Source: Arthrobacter rhizosphaerae (GTDB taxonomy: Bacteria > Actinomycetota > Actinomycetes > Actinomycetales > Micrococcaceae). Taken from it: a stretch of 64,000 nucleotides of DNA. The position numbers and the translations under genes were made by a program. Of this stretch, positions 28,457 to 36,853 are shown one piece after another. Position 1 is the stretch's first letter; each line of letters starts with the position of its first letter. The notes below the pieces were generated by a model. The model saw only the letters and a program-made list of their open reading frames with translations, searched no databases and had not been told where the DNA came from. The DNA lies in NCBI RefSeq assembly GCF_023062595.1, contig NZ_JALLAN010000001.1, positions 124,001 to 188,000 on the forward strand, read 5' to 3'.

Positions 28457-28921
28457 ATGACCCTCATAGCAAAGACCAGGTACTACCAGGGTCGAGTCGC
28501 CTACCCCAGCTCTGAACAGCTGAGGGCCGCGCGTGCCACGTGGGACTTCGATGACGTCCGCCGACCGACGGAGGACATCGATTGCACGCACATCCAGCGG
28601 ATCGAGATCTCGGGACGCGACGACCGGGAAGCCCGCCGGATCGAGAAGGAAACGCTGGAGCGGTTCTTCGACTACATCGGGCACAGGTCCGGTTTCAGGG
28701 TGCTGACCCATGAGACGACGACGGGCTCGCATCCCGGCGCGGTGACCGCGGTCCACGAGATCGTTTACGTCATCGAGTCGCGTCCGACCAAAGGCTACGT
28801 GAAGCTCACACTCAAGTCGGAACTCCTGCCTGAGCGCCCTGCCGGGCTCGTGTCTGGAGTGTTCAGCGACGAGAGTCTTGACCAGATGGCCCGTCTGTTC
28901 GAGCGGCCCAAAAAAGATTGA
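28457..28921 (+). CDS. Hypothetical protein
   Basis: 154 residues, ATG 28457 with AGGAGA upstream. A charged alpha/beta sequence with RIEISGRDDREARRIEKE and IVYVIESRPTKGYVKLTLKS. No family recognised. It sits between two nearly identical terminators, forming a single-gene unit. Confidence 0.6.
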   Translation: MTLIAKTRYYQGRVAYPSSEQLRAARATWDFDDVRRPTEDIDCTHIQRIEISGRDDREARRIEKETLERFFDYIGHRSGFRVLTHETTTGSHPGAVTAVHEIVYVIESRPTKGYVKLTLKSELLPERPAGLVSGVFSDESLDQMARLFERPKKD

Positions 28922-28944
28922 ATCCTGCGCAGAACAGTCAGAAA

Positions 28945-28981
28945 GACCCCGTGGACATCGCGTCCACGGGGTCTTCTGTTT
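28945..28981. terminator. Intrinsic terminator, near-copy of the one at 28377
   Basis: GACCCCGTGGAC pairs with GTCCACGGGGTC; TTCTGTTT follows. It lies between convergent genes. The stem sequence repeats that of the 28377 terminator almost exactly. Confidence 0.8.
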
Positions 28982-28990
28982 CCTCCGGCT

Positions 28991-29494
28991 CTACCGCCGC
29001 GCCTTCAAGTGCTGCGCACGGTACTCCTCGACCGTCTCGGGCGGGCGGCCGTTCTTCGGCAGGTTCGCCTCGATGAAGTCCAGCTCCTCCCAGGCCTCCC
29101 GGTGCCGGATGCGCGACCTGGCGATAACTGCCAGCGCCGTGACCGACACCACAACGTCGACCAGGAACCACAGGATCCCCACCATGAACAGAGCCAGGAG
29201 GTGCCCCTGCGCCAACGCGCTGTCCTGCGTCGCCAGGGCAACCATGCTCCCGAGACCCGCCAGGCTCACCAGCAGCCCTGCGGTCCAGCCTTCAACCGGG
29301 ACAAGGCCGTCCGCGATCTGGCGGGGCGTATCCCGCCCACGTACGAGGTGGAGCGCTTCACGAATAAAAAGCCAGCCCGCAACGGCAGCCAGACAGTTCA
29401 ACCCCAGTTCCCGCAAGCCAGCCAGCCACCAAACTCCTGACCGCCACCAACCCCGCGGGAACTCGTCGCGCACCTTCGATCTCAGACTCGTCAT
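28991..29494 (-). CDS. Small multi-pass membrane protein, unknown
   Basis: 167 residues from ATG 29494 (MTSLRSKVRDEFPRGWW), with GGAAGAGAG upstream; a longer start at 29536 would overlap the preceding hairpin. Four hydrophobic spans, e.g. LLVSLAGLGSMVALA and HLLALFMVGILWFLVDVVVS. Last gene of the minus-strand transfer cluster, separated from it by a GGTGAGAGAGGCGCATCC...-type dyad at about 29520-29567. Confidence 0.6.
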   Translation of the reverse strand: MTSLRSKVRDEFPRGWWRSGVWWLAGLRELGLNCLAAVAGWLFIREALHLVRGRDTPRQIADGLVPVEGWTAGLLVSLAGLGSMVALATQDSALAQGHLLALFMVGILWFLVDVVVSVTALAVIARSRIRHREAWEELDFIEANLPKNGRPPETVEEYRAQHLKARR

Positions 29495-29519
29495 GCTCTC
29501 TTCCTTCGCCTGTCCTGGA

Positions 29520-29567
29520 CGGTGAGAGAGGCGCACCCGGCGATAACCGGATGCGCCTCTCTCACGG
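29520..29567. terminator. Stem-loop between membrane-protein gene and VirB6-like gene
   Basis: GTGAGAGAGGCGCA and TGCGCCTCTCTCAC pair around CCCGGCGATAACCGGA, which pairs internally. It lies just after the VirB6-like stop on the minus strand. Confidence 0.7.
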
Positions 29568-29583
29568 CTTCGGCAACTACCGA

Positions 29584-32500
29584 TCAGTCCTTCGACTCAT
29601 CGGACTTACGCTGCGCGACCGGACCGTCCGTGCGCTTCGGAGCCCGGTTCGCCGCACGACGCGGCTTCGCCGGACTCTGCTGCTGCGGCTGAGCCTCCAC
29701 CTGGGTGGGCGTCCGAGGGGCCCTGACGTTGCGAGCCTGACGGCTGTTCACGGTCGGGATCTTCCTCGGATTGCCAGCTGGGGCCGAAACCGGGGCGGAC
29801 GGCTGCGGGGCTGCGCCCGAAGCCACCGACCGATCAGCCTGTTCCCGACGCTGGCCCTGCTGTGGACGAGGAGCCGTCGTCGAGGCGACCTTCCGTCCTC
29901 CGTCCTGGCGTGGAGCCGGAGCCGGAGCCGGAGCCGGAGCCTGCGGCTGCGGACGCTTTGCGTCCGGCTGCTGCACGTCCGAACGGCCGGCCGCACGACG
30001 CCCGCCCATTGATTGGATCGGCTGTGCCACCTGGTTCGCCTGCCCCTGGACCGTCGAACCCTGCACAGGGGAGACAGAGCGAGTACCGGGGGCTGCCTGC
30101 GGAGCCTTGGTCGACGCAGTGCCTGCCGCACCCGGAGTGCCCGGAGCGGCCTGATTCGCCGGCGTGCCCGCACGGCCCGGGTTCAGTTGGGCCGGACCGC
30201 TGGTGCCAGCGGAGAAGCGCGCACCCTTGGAACCGGGCTGAGCCGGGTTCGAGGAAGCCGAAGCCCCGCCCTGCGGACCGGAGCCGAACTGGGTCGGTCC
30301 CGTCTGGTCGGCCCCGTTGGTGCTGCGGCCGCCACTGGTACGCACAGCGCTCTCGGATCCAGCCTGGATTCCACCGTTCCGGCCGTTGCCCTCGCCGGTG
30401 CTCTGACCCGACTGCTTCGTGCCCGGAGCACCCTGAACAACGCCGCCGCCAAGTCCAAAGCTGGTCTGACCACCAGTGACCTCGCCGCCGCGGGAAGAGG
30501 CGCGCTGAGCGCCCTGTCCACCGGTACCGGCCTGGCCGTTGCCGCCCTGGCCCTGACCCGCGCCGGGACGACCGGACTGACCTTCGGCGGTTCCACGCGA
30601 GCCCTGCTGGCTGCCGGTGCTGTAACCGAGGTTCGACAGCCCACCCTTGCCACTGAGGCTCTGCGCGGTCTCCTTATCGGAGCGTGAACTGCCGGGCTTA
30701 CCGCTCGTCAGCTGCAGAGGACCGCCCTTGTCGCCACCGTCAGGGCCCTTCGAGCCCGCAGGGCCTTCGGAACCGCTACCGGAAGGCAATGCGCGGACGT
30801 CGCCGCCACCACCTGAGGGCAGAGGCCGCGGACCATCATCCCCGCCGCCGCTCGACGGGCTTTCCGGATCACTACCGCCGGCAAGCGCGAGTCCGCCCTT
30901 GCCAGCAGGCAGTGCCTGCTGGTCGCTGTTCAGGCCGCCGGCGTTCGTCGACGCAGTCTTGCCGCCGCCCGGGTTGCCGCCGGACATCGGGGACTTCGAG
31001 CCGCCAAGCTTACTACCGACTCCCGAGGCAAGCTTGTTGCCCATGGCCATGCCCGCACCAGCTCCGGCCCCGGCCGCCAGCAACGGGAGCAGGCCGCTCT
31101 TGTCCGGCTTCGGCGCGGTGCTCGTCTCCAGGAACTTGTCCACGAGCTTGGTGAACACTTCGTCCATCGCTTGCAGCACGACCTTGCGCACCCGCAGGAG
31201 GGCAATCGTGACACCCATGACCAGAAGTGAGGAGATCAGAGTGAGGACCACCACGATGATTCCGCCGAGCATGCCACTGCCCCAGATGCCATCCTTTGCC
31301 ATCAGCGCCGACACGGGTCCGGCGATGATGTCAGGGATCGAGATCAGCAGCTCCGAGACGAACTGGTAGATGAACAGCGTTACGAGTACCTCGAGAACCA
31401 GCGCGATCGAATAGACGATCACCTTGCTGATGGCCGCCAGCGCACCGATCGTGGCGAACGGAATCGCCGCCACAAGGCTGAAGGTGCGCTTGATCGCACC
31501 GGCCAGCATGCCGATGGCGTACCAGAAGCCAAGCAGGACGAGTGAGCCGAGAACGGTTGCCGCGTTGCTCCAGTACATGAACTTCGCCGGTCCGGTGCCC
31601 ACCTGGCTGACGGCCATGTGGTCCTCGCGGGTCAGTCCGCTGGTGACGTTGTTGGAACTGAACAGGGTCATGGACGAAGCGTCGAAGCCTGTGTTCAGGT
31701 AGTTGTAGGCGGACATCGCCGACATGTTGCACGAAACCGGGGCGTCATTCTCCCAGACCCTGAGCCCGCAACCGTGCTTCGTGCCCAGCGAGGTAAAGAC
31801 CTTCGAGTCCCCGCCGGGGTTTGACGAGGTCAAGCCGGGGCCGTTCACGGCCAGCATCGGGTGATTGGTCGGGATGTAGTCACCCTCGTCACCGAACCGC
31901 TCGCTGTCGCCATAACTCGCCTTGTCGATGAACCATTCCTTCTTGACATCCGAGTCCACACCCAGGGCCATGATCGAGCTCTTGATCGACGACTCGAAAT
32001 CCGAGGCCGAGGCCTTTTCGCCGACAATGTAGCGGCCGAGCATCCCGTACGTTGCACCGATTGCTGCCGCATCCTGGTCGACGTTGCACTGAGCCGATTC
32101 CTTACCGTCCGAACCGATCGTGCAGCCGTCGGGGCGGCCGTAGGACGCGCTGCCATCACGCCATGCCGAGCCGGCGTCTCCGGGCTTCGTCCCGACATTG
32201 ATGCTGGAGAACAGGGAGCCATGCGCCTGACGGTTGATGGCCAGGGCGCTCGTGCGCACTCCCATCATCGCGTCGTTGCTCGCCTGGTCGCCGTTCCAGG
32301 CAACCACAGCGCCTTCAGGTACAGCCAGGCGATCATTCATCATCCAAGCGTCGAAATCGACGTAGGTCGAGAGAACCACCCTGGTCGGCCCGGCCTGCGA
32401 GCCCCATACCGAGTCGTCGAACTTGTCGAGGACGCCGGTGTACATGGAGCCCAGCAGCGGCAGACCTACGCCAATAAAGACAACGCGGATGACCAGCTTC

Positions 32501-33417
32501 TTGATCGCGGAACCGCGATCCATCTTCTTGAACAGAACCAGGCCGATGAGCAGGAAGGCGATGAACAGCGGGACCAGCGCTTCCCAGGCGATGGACTGAA
32601 GCAAGCTGTACCAACCTGCGATCCAATGCTGCAGACCCGCCAGTGCGCCTCCTCCGGAGTCGCCCCCGGTCATCCCTTCCGCCAGTTCCTGCTGGTGCGA
32701 ACTGGAGGTGCTCCCGCCCGAATCCGCCGTGACCTTGACCGCCTGGTAGAACCACATGAACGGGTTCACAACCTTCAGCAGCTGGATGACGAGCCAGAAG
32801 CACGTACTCACAAGCAGTGCCAGGGAGTAGAGGATCAGCATGATTCCGCCACCGATCAGCGACAGGATCTGACCGCCGACGCCCGTGGACATGGTGTCCA
32901 GTCCGAGGTCGGCGTTCGCCGCGCCGAAGTGGGCGTAGTCGAGCATGCCGGAGTAGACATTCGCGCCGTTGCCGCCGGACACCCTCAACGAGTCATACTT
33001 GATCGTCTGCGTGGAACCCGTCGCCTCTGCGTAGAGCCATCCGACGACGTTGAAGAGGTTGAACTCGGGGTCGGCGTAGCCAAGCATGTCGCCACCGGTG
33101 GCCGGGTTGCCCGTGATCTCCCTCCATGTCTCGGTCATCCGCTCATCGGGCGCATTGTCGTTGTCCGGAGAGTTCTCCTTGTTAAAGTAGTTTGCGGCGT
33201 TGGATGAGAGGTTATACAGCGAGTAGTTGTCGCGCTCCTCTTCTGCGTGTGCCGTTGGCGCGAATACCGTCATCAACAGTGGCAGAACCAGCGCCACAAG
33301 CAGCGCCAGGGCAAGGACGCGCGCCAGCGGCCCCCGGGCATCTGCTCCACCCCGGATCCGCGCCACAAGCGTGGTGATCCCGTTCATCTTTTCCTCTCTG
33401 TCCGTGATGGCGCTCAT
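29584..33417 (-). CDS. VirB6/TrbL-like conjugal transfer membrane protein
   Basis: Up to 1277 residues. An N-terminal signal-like span (LALALLVALVLPLLMTVFAP) is followed by several membrane segments to about residue 770, a large extracellular-type loop between them, and then some 450 residues of Gly/Ser/Pro/Gln-rich disordered tail ending in a basic stretch. Size and layout match the polytopic channel proteins of actinobacterial type IV secretion. Its ATG overlaps the VirB4-like stop by 4 bp; an inner ATG at 33387 with AGAGG is also possible. Confidence 0.75.
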   Translation of the reverse strand: MSAITDREEKMNGITTLVARIRGGADARGPLARVLALALLVALVLPLLMTVFAPTAHAEEERDNYSLYNLSSNAANYFNKENSPDNDNAPDERMTETWREITGNPATGGDMLGYADPEFNLFNVVGWLYAEATGSTQTIKYDSLRVSGGNGANVYSGMLDYAHFGAANADLGLDTMSTGVGGQILSLIGGGIMLILYSLALLVSTCFWLVIQLLKVVNPFMWFYQAVKVTADSGGSTSSSHQQELAEGMTGGDSGGGALAGLQHWIAGWYSLLQSIAWEALVPLFIAFLLIGLVLFKKMDRGSAIKKLVIRVVFIGVGLPLLGSMYTGVLDKFDDSVWGSQAGPTRVVLSTYVDFDAWMMNDRLAVPEGAVVAWNGDQASNDAMMGVRTSALAINRQAHGSLFSSINVGTKPGDAGSAWRDGSASYGRPDGCTIGSDGKESAQCNVDQDAAAIGATYGMLGRYIVGEKASASDFESSIKSSIMALGVDSDVKKEWFIDKASYGDSERFGDEGDYIPTNHPMLAVNGPGLTSSNPGGDSKVFTSLGTKHGCGLRVWENDAPVSCNMSAMSAYNYLNTGFDASSMTLFSSNNVTSGLTREDHMAVSQVGTGPAKFMYWSNAATVLGSLVLLGFWYAIGMLAGAIKRTFSLVAAIPFATIGALAAISKVIVYSIALVLEVLVTLFIYQFVSELLISIPDIIAGPVSALMAKDGIWGSGMLGGIIVVVLTLISSLLVMGVTIALLRVRKVVLQAMDEVFTKLVDKFLETSTAPKPDKSGLLPLLAAGAGAGAGMAMGNKLASGVGSKLGGSKSPMSGGNPGGGKTASTNAGGLNSDQQALPAGKGGLALAGGSDPESPSSGGGDDGPRPLPSGGGGDVRALPSGSGSEGPAGSKGPDGGDKGGPLQLTSGKPGSSRSDKETAQSLSGKGGLSNLGYSTGSQQGSRGTAEGQSGRPGAGQGQGGNGQAGTGGQGAQRASSRGGEVTGGQTSFGLGGGVVQGAPGTKQSGQSTGEGNGRNGGIQAGSESAVRTSGGRSTNGADQTGPTQFGSGPQGGASASSNPAQPGSKGARFSAGTSGPAQLNPGRAGTPANQAAPGTPGAAGTASTKAPQAAPGTRSVSPVQGSTVQGQANQVAQPIQSMGGRRAAGRSDVQQPDAKRPQPQAPAPAPAPAPRQDGGRKVASTTAPRPQQGQRREQADRSVASGAAPQPSAPVSAPAGNPRKIPTVNSRQARNVRAPRTPTQVEAQPQQQSPAKPRRAANRAPKRTDGPVAQRKSDESKD

Positions 33418-35648
33418 GGCTTGCGCAACTTCTGCGGAGCCTCGCCGGTCTTCTTCAGGCTCTTCTTTTTCGCTGCTTCCCGAATTGAACTCTTGGATCC
33501 GCCCTCCTCGGGCTCGACGTTCTGGCGGGCGCTGGTGAGCTTCGCTCCCGGGGCCGGCTTCTCCTTCATCAGCTGGTCCATCCGGGCCGACTCCTCGGCT
33601 TTGGCCGCCTCGAGCCGCACCTGCCTGCGCTGGGCCTCGCGGTATGGATTGATCCCCAGCGCCAGATCGAGGTGGAAAACGACATTCGAGACGTCGCGGC
33701 GCAGGTATGTGAGGTTCTCGCCCTTGGTCGTGATGAGTTGGGCGAGATCCGGCGGGATCTGCTGGTGCAGCTGTTTTTGGTACTCCGCCACCGTGCGGTC
33801 GCGCATCGGGCCGAAGAGCGTGTAATCCGCAGCGTCAAACTTGTTGAAACCCGAATCCTCAAGCATCTTGTCGACGTCGTTGTAGCTGTAGACCACACGG
33901 CCGCCACGCTCGTGCATGTGATCAAACTGATCGCGCAGGTACTTCTTCACCCGGTCATCGATCTGCTCAGTGCCATGGATTACCAAGGTGTCCCCGAGAC
34001 CCAATCTGCCGACCGCGAAACCGACGATGTTGACCAGCTGGGCCATGGCCACACCCTTGCCGCGACGCATCAGCCGGGAGAAGTCATAGACCACGCGCTT
34101 GGCATCCCGGATCCCGTCGACCGCCGAAGCAGTGTGGTTGTTGAACAGATCACCGTTCGTCGAGAGCATGTTCGATGCGATGCCCTTGAGCACGTTGTAT
34201 GCACGCAGCTGGTCAGGGTCGGTCTTGCCCGAGTTCAGCAGTGCCTTGTGCGCGGTGTCGAGGTACGACACGAACATCTGCAGCCGCGGTACCTGCTGGT
34301 GCGGGATGTTCACCACGCGCAGGCGGCGTCGCTGCTCCTTGGCGTTGTGCCGCCACATGCCCTGCTCGACATAGAAATCCGTTGCGGTGTCTTCCAGCGC
34401 GGTGCGGATGATCGAGGCCACAGAGCCATCGGTCGATTCGTAGAGCTGCTCGAACATCAGCTTGAGCTTCTCCATCTGTGCGGCAAAAACGGTAAGTTCG
34501 TCGTCCTCTTCGCCGAACATCTCGAAAGGGTTCACATCGCCACGGTTCAGGTCCACGCGGGAGGTCAGCCGCTCGAACTTCGGCCCCAGCTTGTCCAGAT
34601 TCGCCCCATCGAGGACCAGGTGAACCACCGCGCCGTTGCCGAGCATGCAGGCCTGCGAGAGCTTCGAGCACCACATATTCGAAACGCGCTGCCGGTCCAG
34701 ATATCCACTGAGCGTCGCATCGGCTACGACCACGTGATGCTCATACCGGTTCACGTCCATGAGCACAGCCGAATTGTTGACGTCACCGACCATGTAACCG
34801 ACGTACTCGCCGCCCTTGTCGTTGAGCCCGTTGGTCACCAGTGAGTAAGAACCTGCCAGCTCGGTGGAGGTGTAATGAAAGCCCTTGCCGCGCTTCTTTT
34901 CGTTGGTCTTGAACAGGCTGGAGAGCTCCTGGCGCTGTTCGCCGGCATACGGTTCAGCCTTGAGCGTGCCGAAGCGGTCGATGTAGAGCCGGGTGACCCT
35001 GTTGATCGAATCCTCCAGGATCTGCAGATCAGGAGCCTTGAGGAAAAGCCGGTTGTGTACCGAGAGGTAGCTCGCGCCGTCCTGGATCTCGCCGATGGTC
35101 ACCTCGAGGTCCGAGGAAACCTTCGCGGCCTTTCGCTTCGAGGAAGTCGTGCCCGTCTCCGCCTGCTCGTTCGAGTCCAGCCGGTCCAGCTTCTCTGACT
35201 GCTTCGTGAATTGGTCGACCCACTTCTCGTCCATCCGGCGCACCTGCTCCAGGACCACCGCGGTGACGCGGTCGTCGAGACCGTCCGGGATCCTGTCAAT
35301 GCCCCAGAACGCGGCGAAATTGTCGTGCGCCGCGTCATCATGGAAGTACGCGAGTACGCAGCCGACCGATCCATCGACCTCAAAGTAATCGGAGCGGAAG
35401 AGGTATTTCTCCCGCGGCTTGAGTGCCAGCAGGTGCGGATACGAGTCGAACCGCCCCTTCAGCTTCTTCATTTCCTGGCGGCGCTGCCACCAGTTCTTCT
35501 TCGGCTGGGCCTGCTCCTCGTCGACAGCTGGAACACCCTCGAGGACCGCCTCCAGTTCTTCGACGGACGGTGCGGGAGCCGTGTCCTCGTTCTTGTTCTT
35601 CTTTCCCGGGATACCCAACTGCGCCCGGGCCTTTGTCATCAGCGCCAT
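33414..35648 (-). CDS. VirB4-like conjugation protein with degenerate ATPase motifs
   Basis: 744 residues. Similarity to VirB4/TraC proteins lies in the overall order: an N-terminal domain, then DVNRYEHHVVVADATLSG where the P-loop strand should be, a DIRTAL-like region (SIIRTALEDTATDF), and LVIHGTEQIDD where Walker B should be. Neither a GxxGxGKS/T P-loop nor an acidic DE pair is visible, so it may not hydrolyse ATP. It follows the PrgI-like gene by about 43 bp and is coupled to the VirB6-like gene. Confidence 0.7.
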   Translation of the reverse strand: MALMTKARAQLGIPGKKNKNEDTAPAPSVEELEAVLEGVPAVDEEQAQPKKNWWQRRQEMKKLKGRFDSYPHLLALKPREKYLFRSDYFEVDGSVGCVLAYFHDDAAHDNFAAFWGIDRIPDGLDDRVTAVVLEQVRRMDEKWVDQFTKQSEKLDRLDSNEQAETGTTSSKRKAAKVSSDLEVTIGEIQDGASYLSVHNRLFLKAPDLQILEDSINRVTRLYIDRFGTLKAEPYAGEQRQELSSLFKTNEKKRGKGFHYTSTELAGSYSLVTNGLNDKGGEYVGYMVGDVNNSAVLMDVNRYEHHVVVADATLSGYLDRQRVSNMWCSKLSQACMLGNGAVVHLVLDGANLDKLGPKFERLTSRVDLNRGDVNPFEMFGEEDDELTVFAAQMEKLKLMFEQLYESTDGSVASIIRTALEDTATDFYVEQGMWRHNAKEQRRRLRVVNIPHQQVPRLQMFVSYLDTAHKALLNSGKTDPDQLRAYNVLKGIASNMLSTNGDLFNNHTASAVDGIRDAKRVVYDFSRLMRRGKGVAMAQLVNIVGFAVGRLGLGDTLVIHGTEQIDDRVKKYLRDQFDHMHERGGRVVYSYNDVDKMLEDSGFNKFDAADYTLFGPMRDRTVAEYQKQLHQQIPPDLAQLITTKGENLTYLRRDVSNVVFHLDLALGINPYREAQRRQVRLEAAKAEESARMDQLMKEKPAPGAKLTSARQNVEPEEGGSKSSIREAAKKKSLKKTGEAPQKLRKP

Positions 35649-35691
35649 GTCGTCCTTCGTCCTTGTCGTCGTTCGTCTCAGTCGGCCGGTC

Positions 35692-36591
35692 TCAGCTCAG
35701 CGATGCTTTGAGAGAGGGCAGTTCGTCATCAATTCCCTGGTAGAAGACCCGGAGCATGGGTTCGGTCTCCTCGCGGTCGAGGACCGTCGCCTCCTTGATC
35801 ATCAGCGCCGACCCCTCGACCTCGGCCTGCAGCACCGTGTGGGCCCTGCGCAGAGCGTCCGCGCTCTTTCCCCTGAGCAGCAGGTACTGGTGTATCGAGG
35901 TGAACTTCCCGCCGACATGTTGAGTGAGAATGTCGTACTGCTCGTTCTGCAACTCGATCAGATCCGGGTCCCGGACCTGGAGCACATGGTTCCGCTCCTC
36001 AAGTGAGGCAACCTGGTGGTAGATCCGCTGCGGCTCCTTCGTGGTGATGAAGGACCATTCGCAGGTCGACTCGATCTTGCGCCAGAAGGCATCGACCCTG
36101 TCCAGGATTCCAATCCGGTCCTCGTCGAAGAGCAGGTAGGACGCCGAACCGACGACCAGGTAGACCTGGCCCTCACCCCCGTCGGAGTAGTGGATCCGGC
36201 CGTCCTCCTCGATTCCGTCGATGCCCACGATCGAGTAGAAGTCGCTCGGATCAGAGCTGCGACGGGTGTAAACCGTCCGTGCCCTGGAGGGCAGGTAGGC
36301 AAGCAGAGCGGGAATAGTCATCGCCCGCAGCTCCTTGGTCTTCGTCATGCCTCCGAAATAGCCGATCGCCAACAGGGCCCAAATGACGAAGAAGGTGATG
36401 AACATCGGCCCCGAGCTCGCCACAAACGTCTGCGTGGTGATCCACAGCACCGCCAACACACCGCCGCCGAAGAAGAGCAGCTGCTTGATGGGGGAGGGTT
36501 TCGCCGCCCAGCCGCCCTTGCTCAGCGTGATCTCGTGGTCAAGGAACGACCGGTTGAGGCTCGTCGGCACCTTGTACGACGTCTTGGCCAT
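35692..36591 (-). CDS. PrgI/VirB3-like conjugation protein
   Basis: 299 residues. The N-terminus (YKVPTSLNRSFLDHEI) is followed by two close membrane spans (IKQLLFFGGGVLAVLWIT and MFITFFVIWALLAIGYF), the layout of PrgI/VirB3 proteins that always accompany VirB4. The soluble C-terminal 190 residues look like the N-terminal region of VirB4 (IIVGIDGIEEDGRI...-type), so it may be a PrgI-VirB4 N-domain hybrid. First gene of a three-gene transfer operon. Confidence 0.75.
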   Translation of the reverse strand: MAKTSYKVPTSLNRSFLDHEITLSKGGWAAKPSPIKQLLFFGGGVLAVLWITTQTFVASSGPMFITFFVIWALLAIGYFGGMTKTKELRAMTIPALLAYLPSRARTVYTRRSSDPSDFYSIVGIDGIEEDGRIHYSDGGEGQVYLVVGSASYLLFDEDRIGILDRVDAFWRKIESTCEWSFITTKEPQRIYHQVASLEERNHVLQVRDPDLIELQNEQYDILTQHVGGKFTSIHQYLLLRGKSADALRRAHTVLQAEVEGSALMIKEATVLDREETEPMLRVFYQGIDDELPSLKASLS

Positions 36592-36663
36592 GAATCTCTC
36601 CCTGCTACCCGCGGATTTGTCCGCCCCTGTCCGAATGCCCTCATAGACGAGGGATACATGACT

Positions 36664-36669
36664 ACTCTA
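36664..36669 (-). promoter_or_regulatory. -10 box of the PrgI-VirB4-VirB6 operon
   Basis: TAGAGT on the minus strand, about 70 bp before the ATG. It belongs to the TAGAMT-like -10 boxes that recur before minus-strand operons of the element. A -35 is not clear. Confidence 0.4.
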
Positions 36670-36712
36670 CCTTAGAGTGACCAGTCGAATCGATTACTAC
36701 TGACACACGAAT

Positions 36713-36763
36713 GGCACCGCCCAATAACCGGGGACTCGCGGTCCGGGGTTATTGGGCGGTGCC
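36713..36763. terminator. Large perfect hairpin between topoisomerase and transfer operon
   Basis: GGCACCGCCCAATAACC (36713-36729) pairs over 17 bp with 36747-36763, with further GC pairing inside. It would end the topoisomerase transcript before the transfer operon. The remaining bases of this 262-bp gap hold GACTGGTCA-like repeats but no gene. Confidence 0.65.
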
Positions 36764-36853
36764 ACTTTTCCGCTAGATTGCGCAGTATCAGACTATCCGA
36801 GCATCTATTGAATGATTACTCAATGACCAGTCGATTGGATCCTTCGCAGAGAA

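Noticed and set aside
31861..33207. 448-residue open frame antisense to the VirB6-like gene
   Set aside because: Antisense shadow in GC-rich DNA; no domain and no start site.
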